From NCBI GenBank assembly GCA_004555265.1, contig SFIQ01000005.1:62001-126000 (forward strand): a DNA stretch of 64,000 nucleotides. Reading direction: 5' to 3'. Position 1 is the first letter of the stretch; each line of letters begins with the position of its first letter. A model generated the notes under the pieces. It was not told the origin of the DNA. It saw only the letters and a list, made by a program, of their open reading frames with translations, and searched no databases. The position numbers and the translations under genes were made by a program. Below are positions 10,001 to 18,636 of the stretch, in pieces. The DNA is from Ruminococcus sp. Lineage in GTDB: Bacteria; Bacillota; Clostridia; Oscillospirales; Acutalibacteraceae.

Positions 10001-11001
10001 TTTATAACAATGAAGATAACTGGAAAAATGGTATCCTTTACATAGGATCGTATTTAATTGCCGCCAAGGCAGATTTGCAAGGGGAATGTCATATCCAAGA
10101 TGGTACTGCTGTGATTGTGCGAAGAGCGTTTTCACATTGTGAAAATGTGAAAAGCATTTATTTACCGTATCATATGCGCGAAATTATGCCATATGGCTTT
10201 GAATTCTGCACCGCACTTAAAAATGTTTACTTAAATTACGGCTTACAAACGATCGGCACACGAACCTTTGAGGGGACGGCTGTTGAAGAACTCTATTTGC
10301 CGGCGACGGTGCAGTCTACACTTACAAATAGCCAAAGCATAACATCATGGGCAAACTCTGCTTTTTACGGCGCAACCTGCCTGCGAAAAATCGTTGTTGG
10401 AGAAGGAATGACGGACCTTCCGAAAGGTGCCTTTGCAGGGTGCAGTACATTGGAAACTATAGTGTTACCGAAAAGCTTATCAAGCGCACCGACAGCAGGT
10501 GTTTTTTTGAAAAAAGCTTGGAACTCAAACTGTCCTGCTTTGAAAGAAATTATCGGATACAGTGGTTCATTTGCAGAAACATTGGCGACCGAGAACGGAT
10601 ATATTTTCTCGACGCTTTCTACACCTGTTACGAATGGAGATGTAAACCGCAGCGGAAAAGCAGATGAAACCGATTATGAAATCATGAAAGGTTATGCATT
10701 AGGAGTCGAGACGCCGAGCAAAGAGGCGTTGCTAGCCGCCGACTTGAACGGCGATGGCGTTTTAGATATGTTTGATGTCTCGTTGATGAATATGATTTTA
10801 TCGGGAATATGTGCTTTGCCGGGCGATGTGAACGGTGATGATGCGCTGAGCGCTACGGACTATTCATTGCTGGTGGATGCATCTGTTGGAGCTGTGCTGT
10901 TGACTGATGAACAGATTGCCGCCGCCGATTTAAACGATGATGGCGCGGTAGATGCGTTTGATGCCGCGTTGTTAAATCTGCGCCTGAATAATTCTTGTTG
11001 A
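7051..11001 (+). CDS. Secreted C-type lectin / Cys-repeat / LRR_5 protein with tandem dockerins
   Basis: The start is GTG, seven bases after AAGGGAG; the ATG two bases earlier runs into a stop at once. Residues 12-41 form a signal peptide or anchor. Domains in order: a C-type lectin-like domain (about 45-175; WNDG, W.YICEW, EPNN), a helical region (about 180-440), about four cysteine repeats of ~40 residues (PTCTAQGYDTYRCSRCGY type, each ending GH), a beta domain near 615-705 that may be CUB-like, more cysteine repeats, LRR_5 repeats (about 775-1180) and two dockerin-like modules (DVNRSGKADETDYEI..DLNGDGVLDMFD and DVNGDDALSATDYS..DLNDDGAVDAFD). It is probably a cell-surface glycan- or host-binding protein; the ligand is not predictable. 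It differs from its two neighbours in having lectin and cysteine-repeat regions and a divergent dockerin. Confidence 0.88.
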   Translation: MQKIIIHTKTKRKYILLKTLSFILSVVMIFTIVSALDISKFYAENLGNGTTHVFNNHTYRLITNDTDWYTAKKICESLGGHLVTITSADEQSYIYHTLLAGYDSNVMIGLSDCEVEGVWKWITGEPLQYTNWGYGEPNNASEEDYALIRPSGTWNDGHCDSEKWSYICEWDYITDHSAYFSGIPILTRTDALNFMCFLYNDTLIEKDVSNTTYYKLLTGSFRGTPEQYREAAIAFSIFARARLNEQITNAEYNLQSSYDYLYAYFSDELAGMDDLPLEIVKEYMKEGMDYLETALLDLLFNAVVDNTNLSISAVQLDWTEAMIDGADGALNKAASVGQYIDYAVAAVQGCRFVIGKENQQRYWYFASYLNNRPAYASATDEPFVVLDDANFTICSLNSSGAELIDSVGWITGKDSWINHREDIQRWAEFLYQVEMYAEKDTHSYAEEVIAPTCYANGYTKNSCIYCEKTYQTDQTNALGHNLSFVKSVASTCTSDGYNLYSCSRCDHTEKEIASEPLGHNLQYSAKTSPTCTAQGYDTYRCSRCGYTEKQNITSPLGHDYVFTSSTTPTCTARGYDMYTCARCLITEERNTVAASGHNYTDGICVQCNTAEAESAHPYANNTDDICTITRPGAKRIAITFSTDTQVEKNIDYIRVYVVDALQIAIEIGRYTGTELAGQRLVIQGDTVNIRLISDDSNVAYGYKISEIKAYYTDCTAHDKTILKNMKAPTCTQEGYTGDTHCYDCDTLLQIGTVIPATGHSYTDDVCTVCNAPLGLAYSFSEETVTITGYTGDSTALSLPSVIEGKTVTKIDTGAFSDNITLQKLTVPNTVTNVAPGAFRNSFALSEICVEPGNSAYCSENGVLFNTEKTALYVYPAGKAAITYTIPASVTSISADAFYRAVRLQEIAVEAENTAFISEDGILFNATKTNLYVYPAGKQAVAYCVPSSVTVIGEFAFSGATHLNEIVLPENLTEVYSSAFEGMGLYNNEDNWKNGILYIGSYLIAAKADLQGECHIQDGTAVIVRRAFSHCENVKSIYLPYHMREIMPYGFEFCTALKNVYLNYGLQTIGTRTFEGTAVEELYLPATVQSTLTNSQSITSWANSAFYGATCLRKIVVGEGMTDLPKGAFAGCSTLETIVLPKSLSSAPTAGVFLKKAWNSNCPALKEIIGYSGSFAETLATENGYIFSTLSTPVTNGDVNRSGKADETDYEIMKGYALGVETPSKEALLAADLNGDGVLDMFDVSLMNMILSGICALPGDVNGDDALSATDYSLLVDASVGAVLLTDEQIAAADLNDDGAVDAFDAALLNLRLNNSC

Positions 11002-11117
11002 CGATTGCAGATGAAAATACTGCTTTTGCGTGTAAACTTCAATTTACACCGGTAGATGTTTCCCTGCGAAAGAAAACAAAAGGTGTGCGTAGAGGCGAGT
11101 CTCCGCGCCCGCCCGAT

Positions 11118-11145
11118 TCTCATTCTGAACGCAGTGAAGAATCTC
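11118..11145. repeat. Half-copy of the TTGTCATCCTGAGC palindromic repeat
   Basis: TCTCATTCTGAACGCAGTG followed by AAGAATCTC matches one arm of the palindromes at 53320-54120; the partner arm is absent. It lies in the 537-bp gap between the last surface protein and mraZ. Otherwise that gap holds a small hairpin (GTGTAAA/TTTACAC, 11030-11049), a terminator and the mraZ promoter. Confidence 0.6.
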
Positions 11146-11239
11146 AAAAAACAAAGTACCGTAGAACCGAGCTTTGCCGCCGAACGGCGCAAATGCCGAG
11201 TGGACAATTCGCAAGCCTTCCCTGTGTACGCACCTGAAA

Positions 11240-11267
11240 AAACACCGCCTTTGCGCGGTGTTTTTTT
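11240..11267 (+). terminator. Intrinsic terminator upstream of the dcw cluster
   Basis: AACACCGC and GCGGTGTT form a tight stem followed by a run of seven T. The A-run on its 5' side would let it act on both strands. It insulates the surface-protein genes from the division cluster. Confidence 0.8.
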
Positions 11268-11413
11268 ACCGGTTTTTTCGTAAAAACCATCGAATTTGCA
11301 AAAAACAGCGAAAAAATCTCCCTCCGCGCCCCACTTTTGGAAAAACATGGATATTTTTGTGCAAAATGCTCGAATAAAGCAAAAAAATTTCTCCGTTTTA
11401 CGCAAAAAAAATC

Positions 11414-11442
11414 TTGCATTTGGGGGCGGGATACATTATAAT
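11414..11442 (+). promoter_or_regulatory. SigA-type promoter of the dcw cluster
   Basis: TTGCAT (11414-11419) and a perfect TATAAT (11437-11442) are separated by 17 bp and lie about 95 bp before the mraZ start. This is the only strong promoter seen before ftsL. In bacteria where it has been studied, MraZ binds repeats in its own leader; such repeats were not identified with confidence here. Confidence 0.75.
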
Positions 11443-11538
11443 AAGAGCAAATAGGAGCGCGATTTCATAAAAAAGGTGAAAAAAGGTGGATTATTCACCG
11501 CGTTTCCTGTTTGTGTGAAAGAAAGGAGCGTGAGGCAA

Positions 11539-11949
11539 GTGTCTTTTTGGGGCAATTATCCGCATACATTGGATTCAAAAAATCGATTGTTCATCCCCGC
11601 GAAGTTTCGCGAGGGCTTGGGTGATTCTTTTGTGCTGTATGCGCCGAAGAATGACAACTGCCTTTACGCTTATAATGTAAAAGATTGGGAAGACATCTGC
11701 GCCGAGGTTATCGAAAGCGGCAATTTGAATATGCAGCGCTATATTTTCGATGATGCTGTCGCCGTTGAGCCGGACAAGCAGGGCAGAATTACGATTAAAG
11801 CGGATTTCTGCAAGCGCGCGGGGCTCAAAAAAGAAATCACCGTGGCGGGCGTCGGCAAGCGTATTGAAATTTGGGACGCGCAAAAACGCGCCGAAGCCAT
11901 GGCGCGTGCCGAAGCACTTTCGGAAAGTTATCCCGAAATCCATTTTTAA
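11539..11949 (+). CDS. mraZ: Transcriptional regulator MraZ
   Basis: MraZ is a DNA-binding protein of the AbrB-like double swapped-hairpin fold that opens dcw clusters and regulates them. The diagnostic N-terminus NYPHTLDSKNRLFIPAKFRE and the second half-motif DKQGRITIKADF are present. The GTG start at 11539 follows AAAGGAG by 10 bp and gives 136 residues, close to the family's ~140. An earlier GTG (11476) would add 21 residues unlike MraZ. It stands first in the cluster, 15 bp before rsmH, and so is probably cotranscribed with it. Confidence 0.93.
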   Translation: MSFWGNYPHTLDSKNRLFIPAKFREGLGDSFVLYAPKNDNCLYAYNVKDWEDICAEVIESGNLNMQRYIFDDAVAVEPDKQGRITIKADFCKRAGLKKEITVAGVGKRIEIWDAQKRAEAMARAEALSESYPEIHF

Positions 11950-11964
11950 CAGGGCGTGCGGCAA

Positions 11965-12885
11965 ATGGAGTTTACGCATATTCCCGTTTTGTTTCAAGAA
12001 ACGATTGATTCTTTACAAATTCAGCCGGATGGGGTTTATGTGGACTGCACGGCGGGCGGCGGCGGACATTCCAAAGCGATTTTGGAACGCCTTTCCGAAA
12101 AAGGTACGCTTATTGCCATTGACCGCGATCCGGAGGCGATCGAAATTTTACAAATGCGTTTGGGGAAGTATCCGCAGGCGCGTATTGTGCACGATACCTT
12201 TAACCATATCGGCGCTGTTTTGGGCGAAACGCGCGCAGACGGTATCCTTGCCGATCTCGGGGTCAGTTCTCATCAACTCGATACCGCAGAGCGCGGGTTC
12301 TCGTTTCACAAAGACGCCCCCTTGGATATGCGAATGAGCAAAACGGGGCTGTCGGCGTATGATGTGGTCAATACATACAGCGAAGCGGACCTTGCGCGGA
12401 TTTTGTTCACCTATGGGGAAGAAAAGTTTGCCAAAAGCATCGCCCGCAATATCGTAAAATCCCGTGCGGAAAAACCGATTTCCACCACCTTTGACTTGAT
12501 TGCGGTTATCAAACAATCCATGCCGCAAAAGGCCATGCGCGACGCACATCCGGCGCGGCGCACGTTTCAGGCGATTCGCATTGAAGTCAACGGCGAGCTT
12601 GCGCAGCTCGACACGGCGCTCAACGATATGTTTGCCGCCTTAAAGGTCGGCGGCGTTTTGTCGGTGATTACCTTCCATTCGTTAGAAGACAGAATGGTAA
12701 AACAACGGTTTCGGGAATTTGCGCAAGGGTGCACCTGTCCCAAGGATTTCCCCGTTTGCGTTTGCGGCAAACAGCCGCGCGGCAAAATCTTATTAAAAGG
12801 GCTTGCCCCGAGTGAACAGGAACTTTCAGAAAACTACCGCGCACATTCCGCAAGATTGCGCAGTGTGCAAAAATTAAAAGATTGA
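11965..12885 (+). CDS. rsmH: 16S rRNA (cytosine(1402)-N4)-methyltransferase
   Basis: RsmH (MraW) methylates N4 of C1402 in the 16S rRNA decoding centre using S-adenosylmethionine. The SAM motif DCTAGGGGHS lies at residues 27-36, GILADLGVSSHQLD follows, and the C-terminal SVITFHSLEDRMVKQ signature is intact; 306 residues matches the family. ATG at 11965 was preferred over GTG at 11956 because AGGG at 11951-11954 would be only 1 bp from the GTG. It is the second gene of the dcw cluster, followed by ftsL after 37 bp. Confidence 0.95.
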   Translation: MEFTHIPVLFQETIDSLQIQPDGVYVDCTAGGGGHSKAILERLSEKGTLIAIDRDPEAIEILQMRLGKYPQARIVHDTFNHIGAVLGETRADGILADLGVSSHQLDTAERGFSFHKDAPLDMRMSKTGLSAYDVVNTYSEADLARILFTYGEEKFAKSIARNIVKSRAEKPISTTFDLIAVIKQSMPQKAMRDAHPARRTFQAIRIEVNGELAQLDTALNDMFAALKVGGVLSVITFHSLEDRMVKQRFREFAQGCTCPKDFPVCVCGKQPRGKILLKGLAPSEQELSENYRAHSARLRSVQKLKD

Positions 12886-12922
12886 CACAAATTCGGTGTG
12901 AAAATAAAGGAAGGAAAGGATT

Positions 12923-13480
12923 ATGGCGAATTACCAAAAGTACAGCGACGCGGATTTTGCGCGCTTTGAGCCGAGAGCCTCGGCATATAATCAAAACGCC
13001 GCACACAAAATCGACCCGTTGCTGCCGTTTGAGGAACAAACGAAGCCGCAAATGGAATTGGTGCGGCGCAAGAAAAAAACGGTTGCCGAAGCCAAACGGG
13101 AAATGCGTGTCGGCGCACTGCAAACCGCCAAGATTTTGGTGATTGCGCTTTGCCTGCTTTCCATGTTTGCCGCGCTGTTATACAGCCGATTGCGCGCCGA
13201 TGAACTGCAACGCGAGATTGACGCCGCGAACGCACAGTTGAAAGTGGAACAGGGCGAAAATGTTCGCCTGAATATGCAACTCGATTCCATGATTTCCCTC
13301 GAAAAGGTCGAAAACTACGCAAAAGATGAATTGGGAATGACCAAGGTCGAGGGGTATCAAATCGAATATATTGACTTGTCCGGCGCGGATACGGTGACGG
13401 TGTCCGGTAACAAATCCGTAAAAAGCCTGTCGACAGAAGGTCCGCTTCAAAAACTGTCGGAATATCTTAAAGGCGAATAA
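12923..13480 (+). CDS. ftsL: FtsL-like cell division protein
   Basis: This is a small bitopic membrane protein between rsmH and the PBP gene, where FtsL is always found. Residues 1-66 are charged and cytoplasmic, 67-87 form one transmembrane helix, and about 90-125 form a heptad-like coiled coil (ELQREIDAANAQLKVEQGENVRL split across the segment). The motif VENYAKDELGMTKVEGYQIEYI is typical of Firmicutes FtsL/DivIC-type proteins. FtsL pairs with DivIC and FtsQ/DivIB in the divisome. The cytoplasmic tail is longer than in Bacillus (about 185 versus ~117 residues). The ribosome binding site is AAGGAAAGG. Confidence 0.85.
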   Translation: MANYQKYSDADFARFEPRASAYNQNAAHKIDPLLPFEEQTKPQMELVRRKKKTVAEAKREMRVGALQTAKILVIALCLLSMFAALLYSRLRADELQREIDAANAQLKVEQGENVRLNMQLDSMISLEKVENYAKDELGMTKVEGYQIEYIDLSGADTVTVSGNKSVKSLSTEGPLQKLSEYLKGE

Positions 13481-13491
13481 AATAGGTATAG

Positions 13492-13525
13492 AACGAGGGT
13501 TAAGGCGTACACCTTAACTCTCGTT
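13492..13525 (+). other. Strong intergenic RNA hairpin between ftsL and spoVD-like gene
   Basis: AACGAGGGTTAAGG and CCTTAACTCTCGTT pair over 14 bp, with one G-U pair as RNA, around the loop CGTACA. No T-run follows. It lies 12 bp after the ftsL stop and about 57 bp before the next start. It could be an RNA-processing or stability element that separates expression of ftsL from the PBP gene. Confidence 0.6.
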
Positions 13526-13582
13526 GATGTGTTTACAGACGCGTTTTTCTTGAAATTTTTGTCGAAAGGATTGGTGATTCCC

Positions 13583-15799
13583 GTGCAAAAACGCCCCTCA
13601 AAGCAAATGGCGAAGCGTGCCGTTTTGGCGCTCTCGTTGCTTTCCGTTGCGTTTTTATACGGCGTCGGTGCGCTGTTTTCGGCGTCGATTGTGCACGGCG
13701 AGGAATACCGCTTAAAGGCGGAGCGCAACCAACTTTCCGACACGGAAATTTCCGCACAGCGCGGTACGATTTATGACTCGAATATGAAAGTGCTTGCCAA
13801 AAGTGCGTCGGCGTGGCTTGTGTATGTCAATCCGTCCAAGGTGACGGACGACGCGCAGTTGGAACTTGTCGTTTCGGGGCTTTGCGATATTTTGGGCGCC
13901 GATGAGGAAAGCGTGCGTAACAAACTTTCCAAAACCGAAACCGGCTATCAAAAAATCGCGGGCGAAGTCGAGACCGACAAAAAGGACGAACTCAAAGCCT
14001 ATTTGACCGCGCATAAAGACAAAAAACTTTCCACGGTGGTTGGCATTGACCCCGACACCAAACGCTATTATCCGTATTCCTCGTTTGCGTCCACCATCAT
14101 CGGCTTTACGGACGGCGACGACAACGGTGTGGGCGGCGTGGAAATGCAGTATAACGATACTTTGACCGGCGTTTCCGGTCGCGTCATTACCGCCAAAAAC
14201 GCGCGGCAGGGCTCGATGTCGAGCGCCTACGAAACCACCTATGATGCGAAGCCCGGCGCAAGCCTTGTGCTGACGATTGACGAGGTTGTCCAATATTATT
14301 TGGAACAGAGTTTGAGTCAGGCTATGGTGGATACGGGCGCCAAATACGCCTACGGCATTGTGATGGATGTGGATACGGGCGCCATTCTCGGTATGACGAG
14401 CAAGCCGGATTTCGACTTGAACAACCCGCGCACCATTTCCAATCAAACGGTGGCGGAGCGAATTGCCGCGATTGAAGACGCCACCGAAAAGTCACAGGAA
14501 ACCGGCAATGCGCTGTATGCGCAATGGCGTAACCGCACCATCAGCGATACCTACGAACCGGGCTCTGTTTTCAAAACCGTGGTTGCCGCCGCGGCGCTGG
14601 AAGAGGGCGTGGTGGATTTGAATACCACCTATACCTGCACGGGCGGTATCCAGGTTGCCAATCACTATCAAAAATGCTGGAAACCGGGCGGCCACGGGCA
14701 CGAAACGCTGACCGAGGGCTTAATGAACTCCTGCAACCCGTTTTTTATCACCATCGGGCAAAAACTCGGTAAAGAAAATTTCTATAAATATTTTGAAGCA
14801 TTCGGCTTTACCGAAAAAACAGGTGTGGATCTGCCCGCCGAGGCGAATCCGGTCGCGGGCAAAACTTACCACGCATTGGAAAGTAGGGGTATTTCGGAAC
14901 TGTCCTCGAGTTCTTTCGGGCAGACCTTCCAAGTCAGCCCCATTCAAATGATTACCGCGGTCAATACCATCGCCAACGGCGGCAAATTGATGCAGCCCTA
15001 TGTGGTGGACGCCATGCTTGACAGTGACGGAAATGTGGTCGAGAAAACCGAACCGACCGTAAAACGGCAGGTTGTTTCCGAAAAAACCGCCTCCACCGTT
15101 GCAGGTATGATGGAAAGCGTGGTTTCTATCGGAACCGGTAAAAATGCCTATGTGGCGGGGTACCATGTCGCGGGCAAAACGGGTACGAGTGAAAAAATCG
15201 GCATCGAGGGCGCGTACATTGCCTCTTTCGCCGGGTTTGCACCCGCCGACAATCCGCAGATTTCCATTTTGATTGCCATTGACGAGCCGGTCGGCGCGCA
15301 CGGCGGCGGTGCAGTCGCCGCCCCTATTGCGGGTGAACTGCTCGAAAAGATTTTGACCTATCTCAATGTCGAGCCGCAATATGAGGACAAGGAAATCGGC
15401 AACATTTCTTCTGTCGCACCGTCGCTCATCAATCTGACGGTGAACGAAGCGAAGAATACTGCCACCAAATTTACCTTGCGCGTCGTCGGCAACGGCGAAA
15501 AGGTCATTGCCCAAACACCTGCCGCAGGGCAGCAGATGCGTACGGGTGGCGTGATTGTAGTCTACACCGAGGAGGGCGCGCCGAAGGAGACGGCGGTTGT
15601 CCCGAACCTTTGCAATATGTCCGTTTCCGATGCGAACCGAACGGCGGTGAATGCGGGCTTCAATATCCGCATTTCCGGCAATGCCAACTCCGGCGAGGTG
15701 CTTTCTTACAAGCAGAGCCTGCAAGAGGGCAGCGAAGCGGAAAAGGGCAGCGTAATTACGGTGTATTTCAAATCCAATGTGAATGTGGAGGACGGCTAA
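13583..15799 (+). CDS. Class B penicillin-binding protein with two PASTA domains (SpoVD/PBP2-type transpeptidase)
   Basis: This D,D-transpeptidase cross-links peptidoglycan at the septum or in the spore cortex. One N-terminal membrane anchor (about residues 10-35) precedes the dimerisation domain (SAQRGTIYDSN). The catalytic triad is complete: S328-V-F-K331, S383-C-N385 and K532-TGT. Two PASTA repeats occupy about residues 600-735, as in SpoVD. GTG at 13583 follows AAAGGA by 12 bp; GTG at 13574 is an alternative. Length (738) and position after ftsL suit either FtsI/PBP2B or SpoVD; PASTA domains occur in both, so no symbol is given. Confidence 0.9.
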   Translation: MQKRPSKQMAKRAVLALSLLSVAFLYGVGALFSASIVHGEEYRLKAERNQLSDTEISAQRGTIYDSNMKVLAKSASAWLVYVNPSKVTDDAQLELVVSGLCDILGADEESVRNKLSKTETGYQKIAGEVETDKKDELKAYLTAHKDKKLSTVVGIDPDTKRYYPYSSFASTIIGFTDGDDNGVGGVEMQYNDTLTGVSGRVITAKNARQGSMSSAYETTYDAKPGASLVLTIDEVVQYYLEQSLSQAMVDTGAKYAYGIVMDVDTGAILGMTSKPDFDLNNPRTISNQTVAERIAAIEDATEKSQETGNALYAQWRNRTISDTYEPGSVFKTVVAAAALEEGVVDLNTTYTCTGGIQVANHYQKCWKPGGHGHETLTEGLMNSCNPFFITIGQKLGKENFYKYFEAFGFTEKTGVDLPAEANPVAGKTYHALESRGISELSSSSFGQTFQVSPIQMITAVNTIANGGKLMQPYVVDAMLDSDGNVVEKTEPTVKRQVVSEKTASTVAGMMESVVSIGTGKNAYVAGYHVAGKTGTSEKIGIEGAYIASFAGFAPADNPQISILIAIDEPVGAHGGGAVAAPIAGELLEKILTYLNVEPQYEDKEIGNISSVAPSLINLTVNEAKNTATKFTLRVVGNGEKVIAQTPAAGQQMRTGGVIVVYTEEGAPKETAVVPNLCNMSVSDANRTAVNAGFNIRISGNANSGEVLSYKQSLQEGSEAEKGSVITVYFKSNVNVEDG

Positions 15800-15845
15800 C
15801 CGTCCTTGGGGTGTGAGAAGTGAAGCACTGTCAGGAGGAAGAAAA

Positions 15846-17273
15846 TTGAAGATTTCAGAGTTGTTACAAAAAGTACCAACACGCGGTGCTTATACTGATG
15901 CAGAGATTACCGACATCACCGATAAATCCAACGCGGTGACAACGGGCTGTGTGTTCGTTTGTATTCGCGGTGCGCGCTTTGACGGGCATACCGTCGCCTG
16001 TGATGCGGAAAAGAACGGCGCTGTGCTGATTGTCGCCGAGCGCGATACGGGCGCGAAAAATCAGGTTTTGGTTGAAAATACCCGCAGTGCCTATGCGCTT
16101 TTGTGCGCGGCATTTTACAAGTATCCTGCCGAGCGCTTGACGCTGATTGGCGTGACGGGTACCAACGGCAAAACCACCACCACAATGCTTTTACACGGGG
16201 TGCTCACGAAAGCGGGCATTTCAGCGGGACTTGTCGGCACAGTGGAAAACCGCGTGGGCGAAAAATCCTACCCCGCATCGCTGACGACGCCCGACTGCAA
16301 GGATTTGCAAAAACTGTTCCGCGAAATGGTGGACAGCGGCTGTACGCATTGCGTGATGGAGGTTTCCTCCCAAGCGCTTGCACAGCACCGCGTGGACGGC
16401 TGTCACTTTAAAATTGCGCTGTTCACCAATTTAACGCAGGATCATTTGGACTATCACGGCGATTTTGAACACTATTTGCAGGCGAAAAAACGGTTGTTCC
16501 AAAAAGCGGATATTGCCGTTTTGAATATGGATGACGCGAGTGCCTCTCGAATGACCGAAGGGTTGCCCATAAAAACCGTGACCTTTGCTGTCAAGCAAGA
16601 TGCCGATTATACTGCCAAAAATGTGATTTGCACGGCAAACGGCGTGCAGTATGAGCTGTTGGGCAGGGGAGACATCGGCCGTGTGCAGTTGAAAATTCCG
16701 GGGCATTTCACGGTGTATAACTCTATGGGCGCGGCGATTTGCGCCATAGAAGCGGGTCTGCCGTTTGAACAGGTGTGTACGCTTTTGGCGCAGTCGCACG
16801 GCGTGCCGGGGCGCGTGGAGGTTGTACCGACCGATACCGAATACACGGTGCTTATCGACTATGCGCATTCCCCCGACGGACTCGAAAATGTCATTTCTTC
16901 TCTGCGCGAGGTCAGCGAAAAGCGCATTATCACCGTGTTCGGCTGCGGCGGAGACCGTGACCGCACCAAACGCCCGAAAATGGGCAAAATCGTCGGGGAT
17001 TTGGCGGATGTTGCCGTGGTGACCTCTGACAATCCGCGCAGTGAAAATCCCGATGCGATTGTGCAAGATATTTTGGCAGGTATGGATACCTGCAAGGCGA
17101 AAATAAAAGCCATCACGGACCGTACCGAGGCAATACGCTATGCATTGTCTATCGCCAAGGCGGGCGATGTGGTTTTACTTGCGGGCAAAGGCCATGAAAC
17201 CTACCAAATCTTAAATACGGGCAAAATTCATTATGACGAGCGCGAGGTTGTCGCGCAAATCTTGAAAGGGTAA
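15846..17273 (+). CDS. murE: UDP-MurNAc-tripeptide synthetase (meso-DAP type)
   Basis: MurE adds the third amino acid to UDP-MurNAc-L-Ala-D-Glu using ATP. The P-loop GTNGKTTTT is at residues 105-113. The substrate motif D395-N-P-R398 followed by S-E is the version known from meso-diaminopimelate-adding enzymes, so this organism probably has DAP-type peptidoglycan. The TTG start at 15846 follows AGGAGGAA closely and starts the conserved MKISELL; earlier in-frame codons lie before that ribosome binding site. It gives 475 residues, normal for MurE. murF starts 4 bp after the stop. Confidence 0.95.
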   Translation: MKISELLQKVPTRGAYTDAEITDITDKSNAVTTGCVFVCIRGARFDGHTVACDAEKNGAVLIVAERDTGAKNQVLVENTRSAYALLCAAFYKYPAERLTLIGVTGTNGKTTTTMLLHGVLTKAGISAGLVGTVENRVGEKSYPASLTTPDCKDLQKLFREMVDSGCTHCVMEVSSQALAQHRVDGCHFKIALFTNLTQDHLDYHGDFEHYLQAKKRLFQKADIAVLNMDDASASRMTEGLPIKTVTFAVKQDADYTAKNVICTANGVQYELLGRGDIGRVQLKIPGHFTVYNSMGAAICAIEAGLPFEQVCTLLAQSHGVPGRVEVVPTDTEYTVLIDYAHSPDGLENVISSLREVSEKRIITVFGCGGDRDRTKRPKMGKIVGDLADVAVVTSDNPRSENPDAIVQDILAGMDTCKAKIKAITDRTEAIRYALSIAKAGDVVLLAGKGHETYQILNTGKIHYDEREVVAQILKG

Positions 17274-17277
17274 ACTT

Positions 17278-18636
17278 ATGCGCTTGACGCTTCGGGAAAT
17301 AGAACAGGGTACAGGCGGTACGCTTTGCGGGCAGGACTGCGAAGTTTGCGCCGTCACCATAGACAGCCGCCAAGTGCCGCAAAATGCTTTGTATGTGGCG
17401 ATCAAAGGCGACCGCTTTGACGGGCACGACTTTTGCGAAGCCGCTGTCACGAACGGTGCCGCGGCAATCGTCAGCGAACGGGATTTGCCGCACCGAGTGC
17501 CGTATATCAAAGTCAAAAATACGCGACAGGCGCTTTTGGATATTGCAAAATTGCACCGCAATCATCACAAGGGCGTAAAGGTGGTTGGCTTGACGGGCAG
17601 CGTCGGCAAAACCACCACGAAAGAAATGACCTATGCGGTGCTTGCTTCGCAGTTTGCCACCGTAAAGACCGAGGGCAACCTGAATAATGAAATCGGTATG
17701 CCGAAAACGCTGTTCAGAGTTGACGATACAACCGAGGCGGCCGTGATTGAAATGGGCATGAATCATTTCGGCGAAATCGCACGCATGACTGTCGCCTGTC
17801 AGCCCGACGCGGCAATCATCACGAATATCGGGGTTTCCCACATCGAATTTTTGGGCTCCCGCGACGGCATTTTGCAGGCGAAAACCGAGATTTTACAAGG
17901 TATGCAAGCCGGTGCGCCGCTGATTTTAAACGGCGATGACGATAAACTTTGGGGGTATACCAATCCCGATTTCAAATTGATCTATTTCGGGATTGACAAT
18001 CCAAATGCCGATGTGCGTGCAGAAAACATCTGCGAAGAAAACGGCGAAACGGCCTTTACCGTCTGCTTTGACGGGAAAACGCAGGCGGTGCGCGTGCCGA
18101 CCGTCGGCAAACACAATGTCTATGACGCGCTTGCCGCCTTTACGGCAGGGCTTGTGTGCGAAATCGCACCCGAAAAAATTGCCGCAGGGCTTCAAAACTT
18201 CGCCCCTGCGGGTATGCGTCAGCGAATCCGGCAAGTCGGCGGTATTACCGTCATTGAAGACTGCTACAACGCAAGCCCCGACTCGCAAAAAGCGGCGCTC
18301 AATGTACTGTGCGCCACGAATGCAAAACGAAAAATTGCCGTTTTAGGCGATATGTTGGAACTCGGCAGTTTTTCCGAAACCGCTCACCGTTCCGTCGGCG
18401 CATACGCCGCGGAAAAACAGGTGGATTTGCTCTATTGTTACGGGCAAAATGCCGCATATATTGCAGATACGGCAAAATATAATGTAAAGGCGTTACACTT
18501 TACGGAAAAGTCGGCGCTGTTTGATGCCTTGCTTGCGGAACTTCGGGCGGGCGACGCGGTTTTGTTTAAAGCCAGCCGCGGTATGGCGCTTGAAGAAGTG
18601 ATTGAAAAACTCTATGGGGAGTGGAAGAAACAATGA
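17278..18636 (+). CDS. murF: UDP-MurNAc-tripeptide--D-Ala-D-Ala ligase
   Basis: MurF attaches the D-Ala-D-Ala dipeptide to complete the cytoplasmic muramyl-pentapeptide. The Mur-ligase P-loop GSVGKTTTKEM sits at residues 107-117 (K111), with EMGMNHFGEI and the NIGVSHIEFLGS and EDCYNASPDS signatures after it. 452 residues is the normal length. It starts 4 bp after murE, and its stop overlaps the mraY start as ATGA, so translation is probably coupled. Confidence 0.95.
   Translation: MRLTLREIEQGTGGTLCGQDCEVCAVTIDSRQVPQNALYVAIKGDRFDGHDFCEAAVTNGAAAIVSERDLPHRVPYIKVKNTRQALLDIAKLHRNHHKGVKVVGLTGSVGKTTTKEMTYAVLASQFATVKTEGNLNNEIGMPKTLFRVDDTTEAAVIEMGMNHFGEIARMTVACQPDAAIITNIGVSHIEFLGSRDGILQAKTEILQGMQAGAPLILNGDDDKLWGYTNPDFKLIYFGIDNPNADVRAENICEENGETAFTVCFDGKTQAVRVPTVGKHNVYDALAAFTAGLVCEIAPEKIAAGLQNFAPAGMRQRIRQVGGITVIEDCYNASPDSQKAALNVLCATNAKRKIAVLGDMLELGSFSETAHRSVGAYAAEKQVDLLYCYGQNAAYIADTAKYNVKALHFTEKSALFDALLAELRAGDAVLFKASRGMALEEVIEKLYGEWKKQ

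Noticed and set aside
14720..15724. 334-residue minus-strand frame opposite the PBP gene
   Set aside because: It lies antisense to a well-supported PBP gene and arises from GC-rich codon bias.
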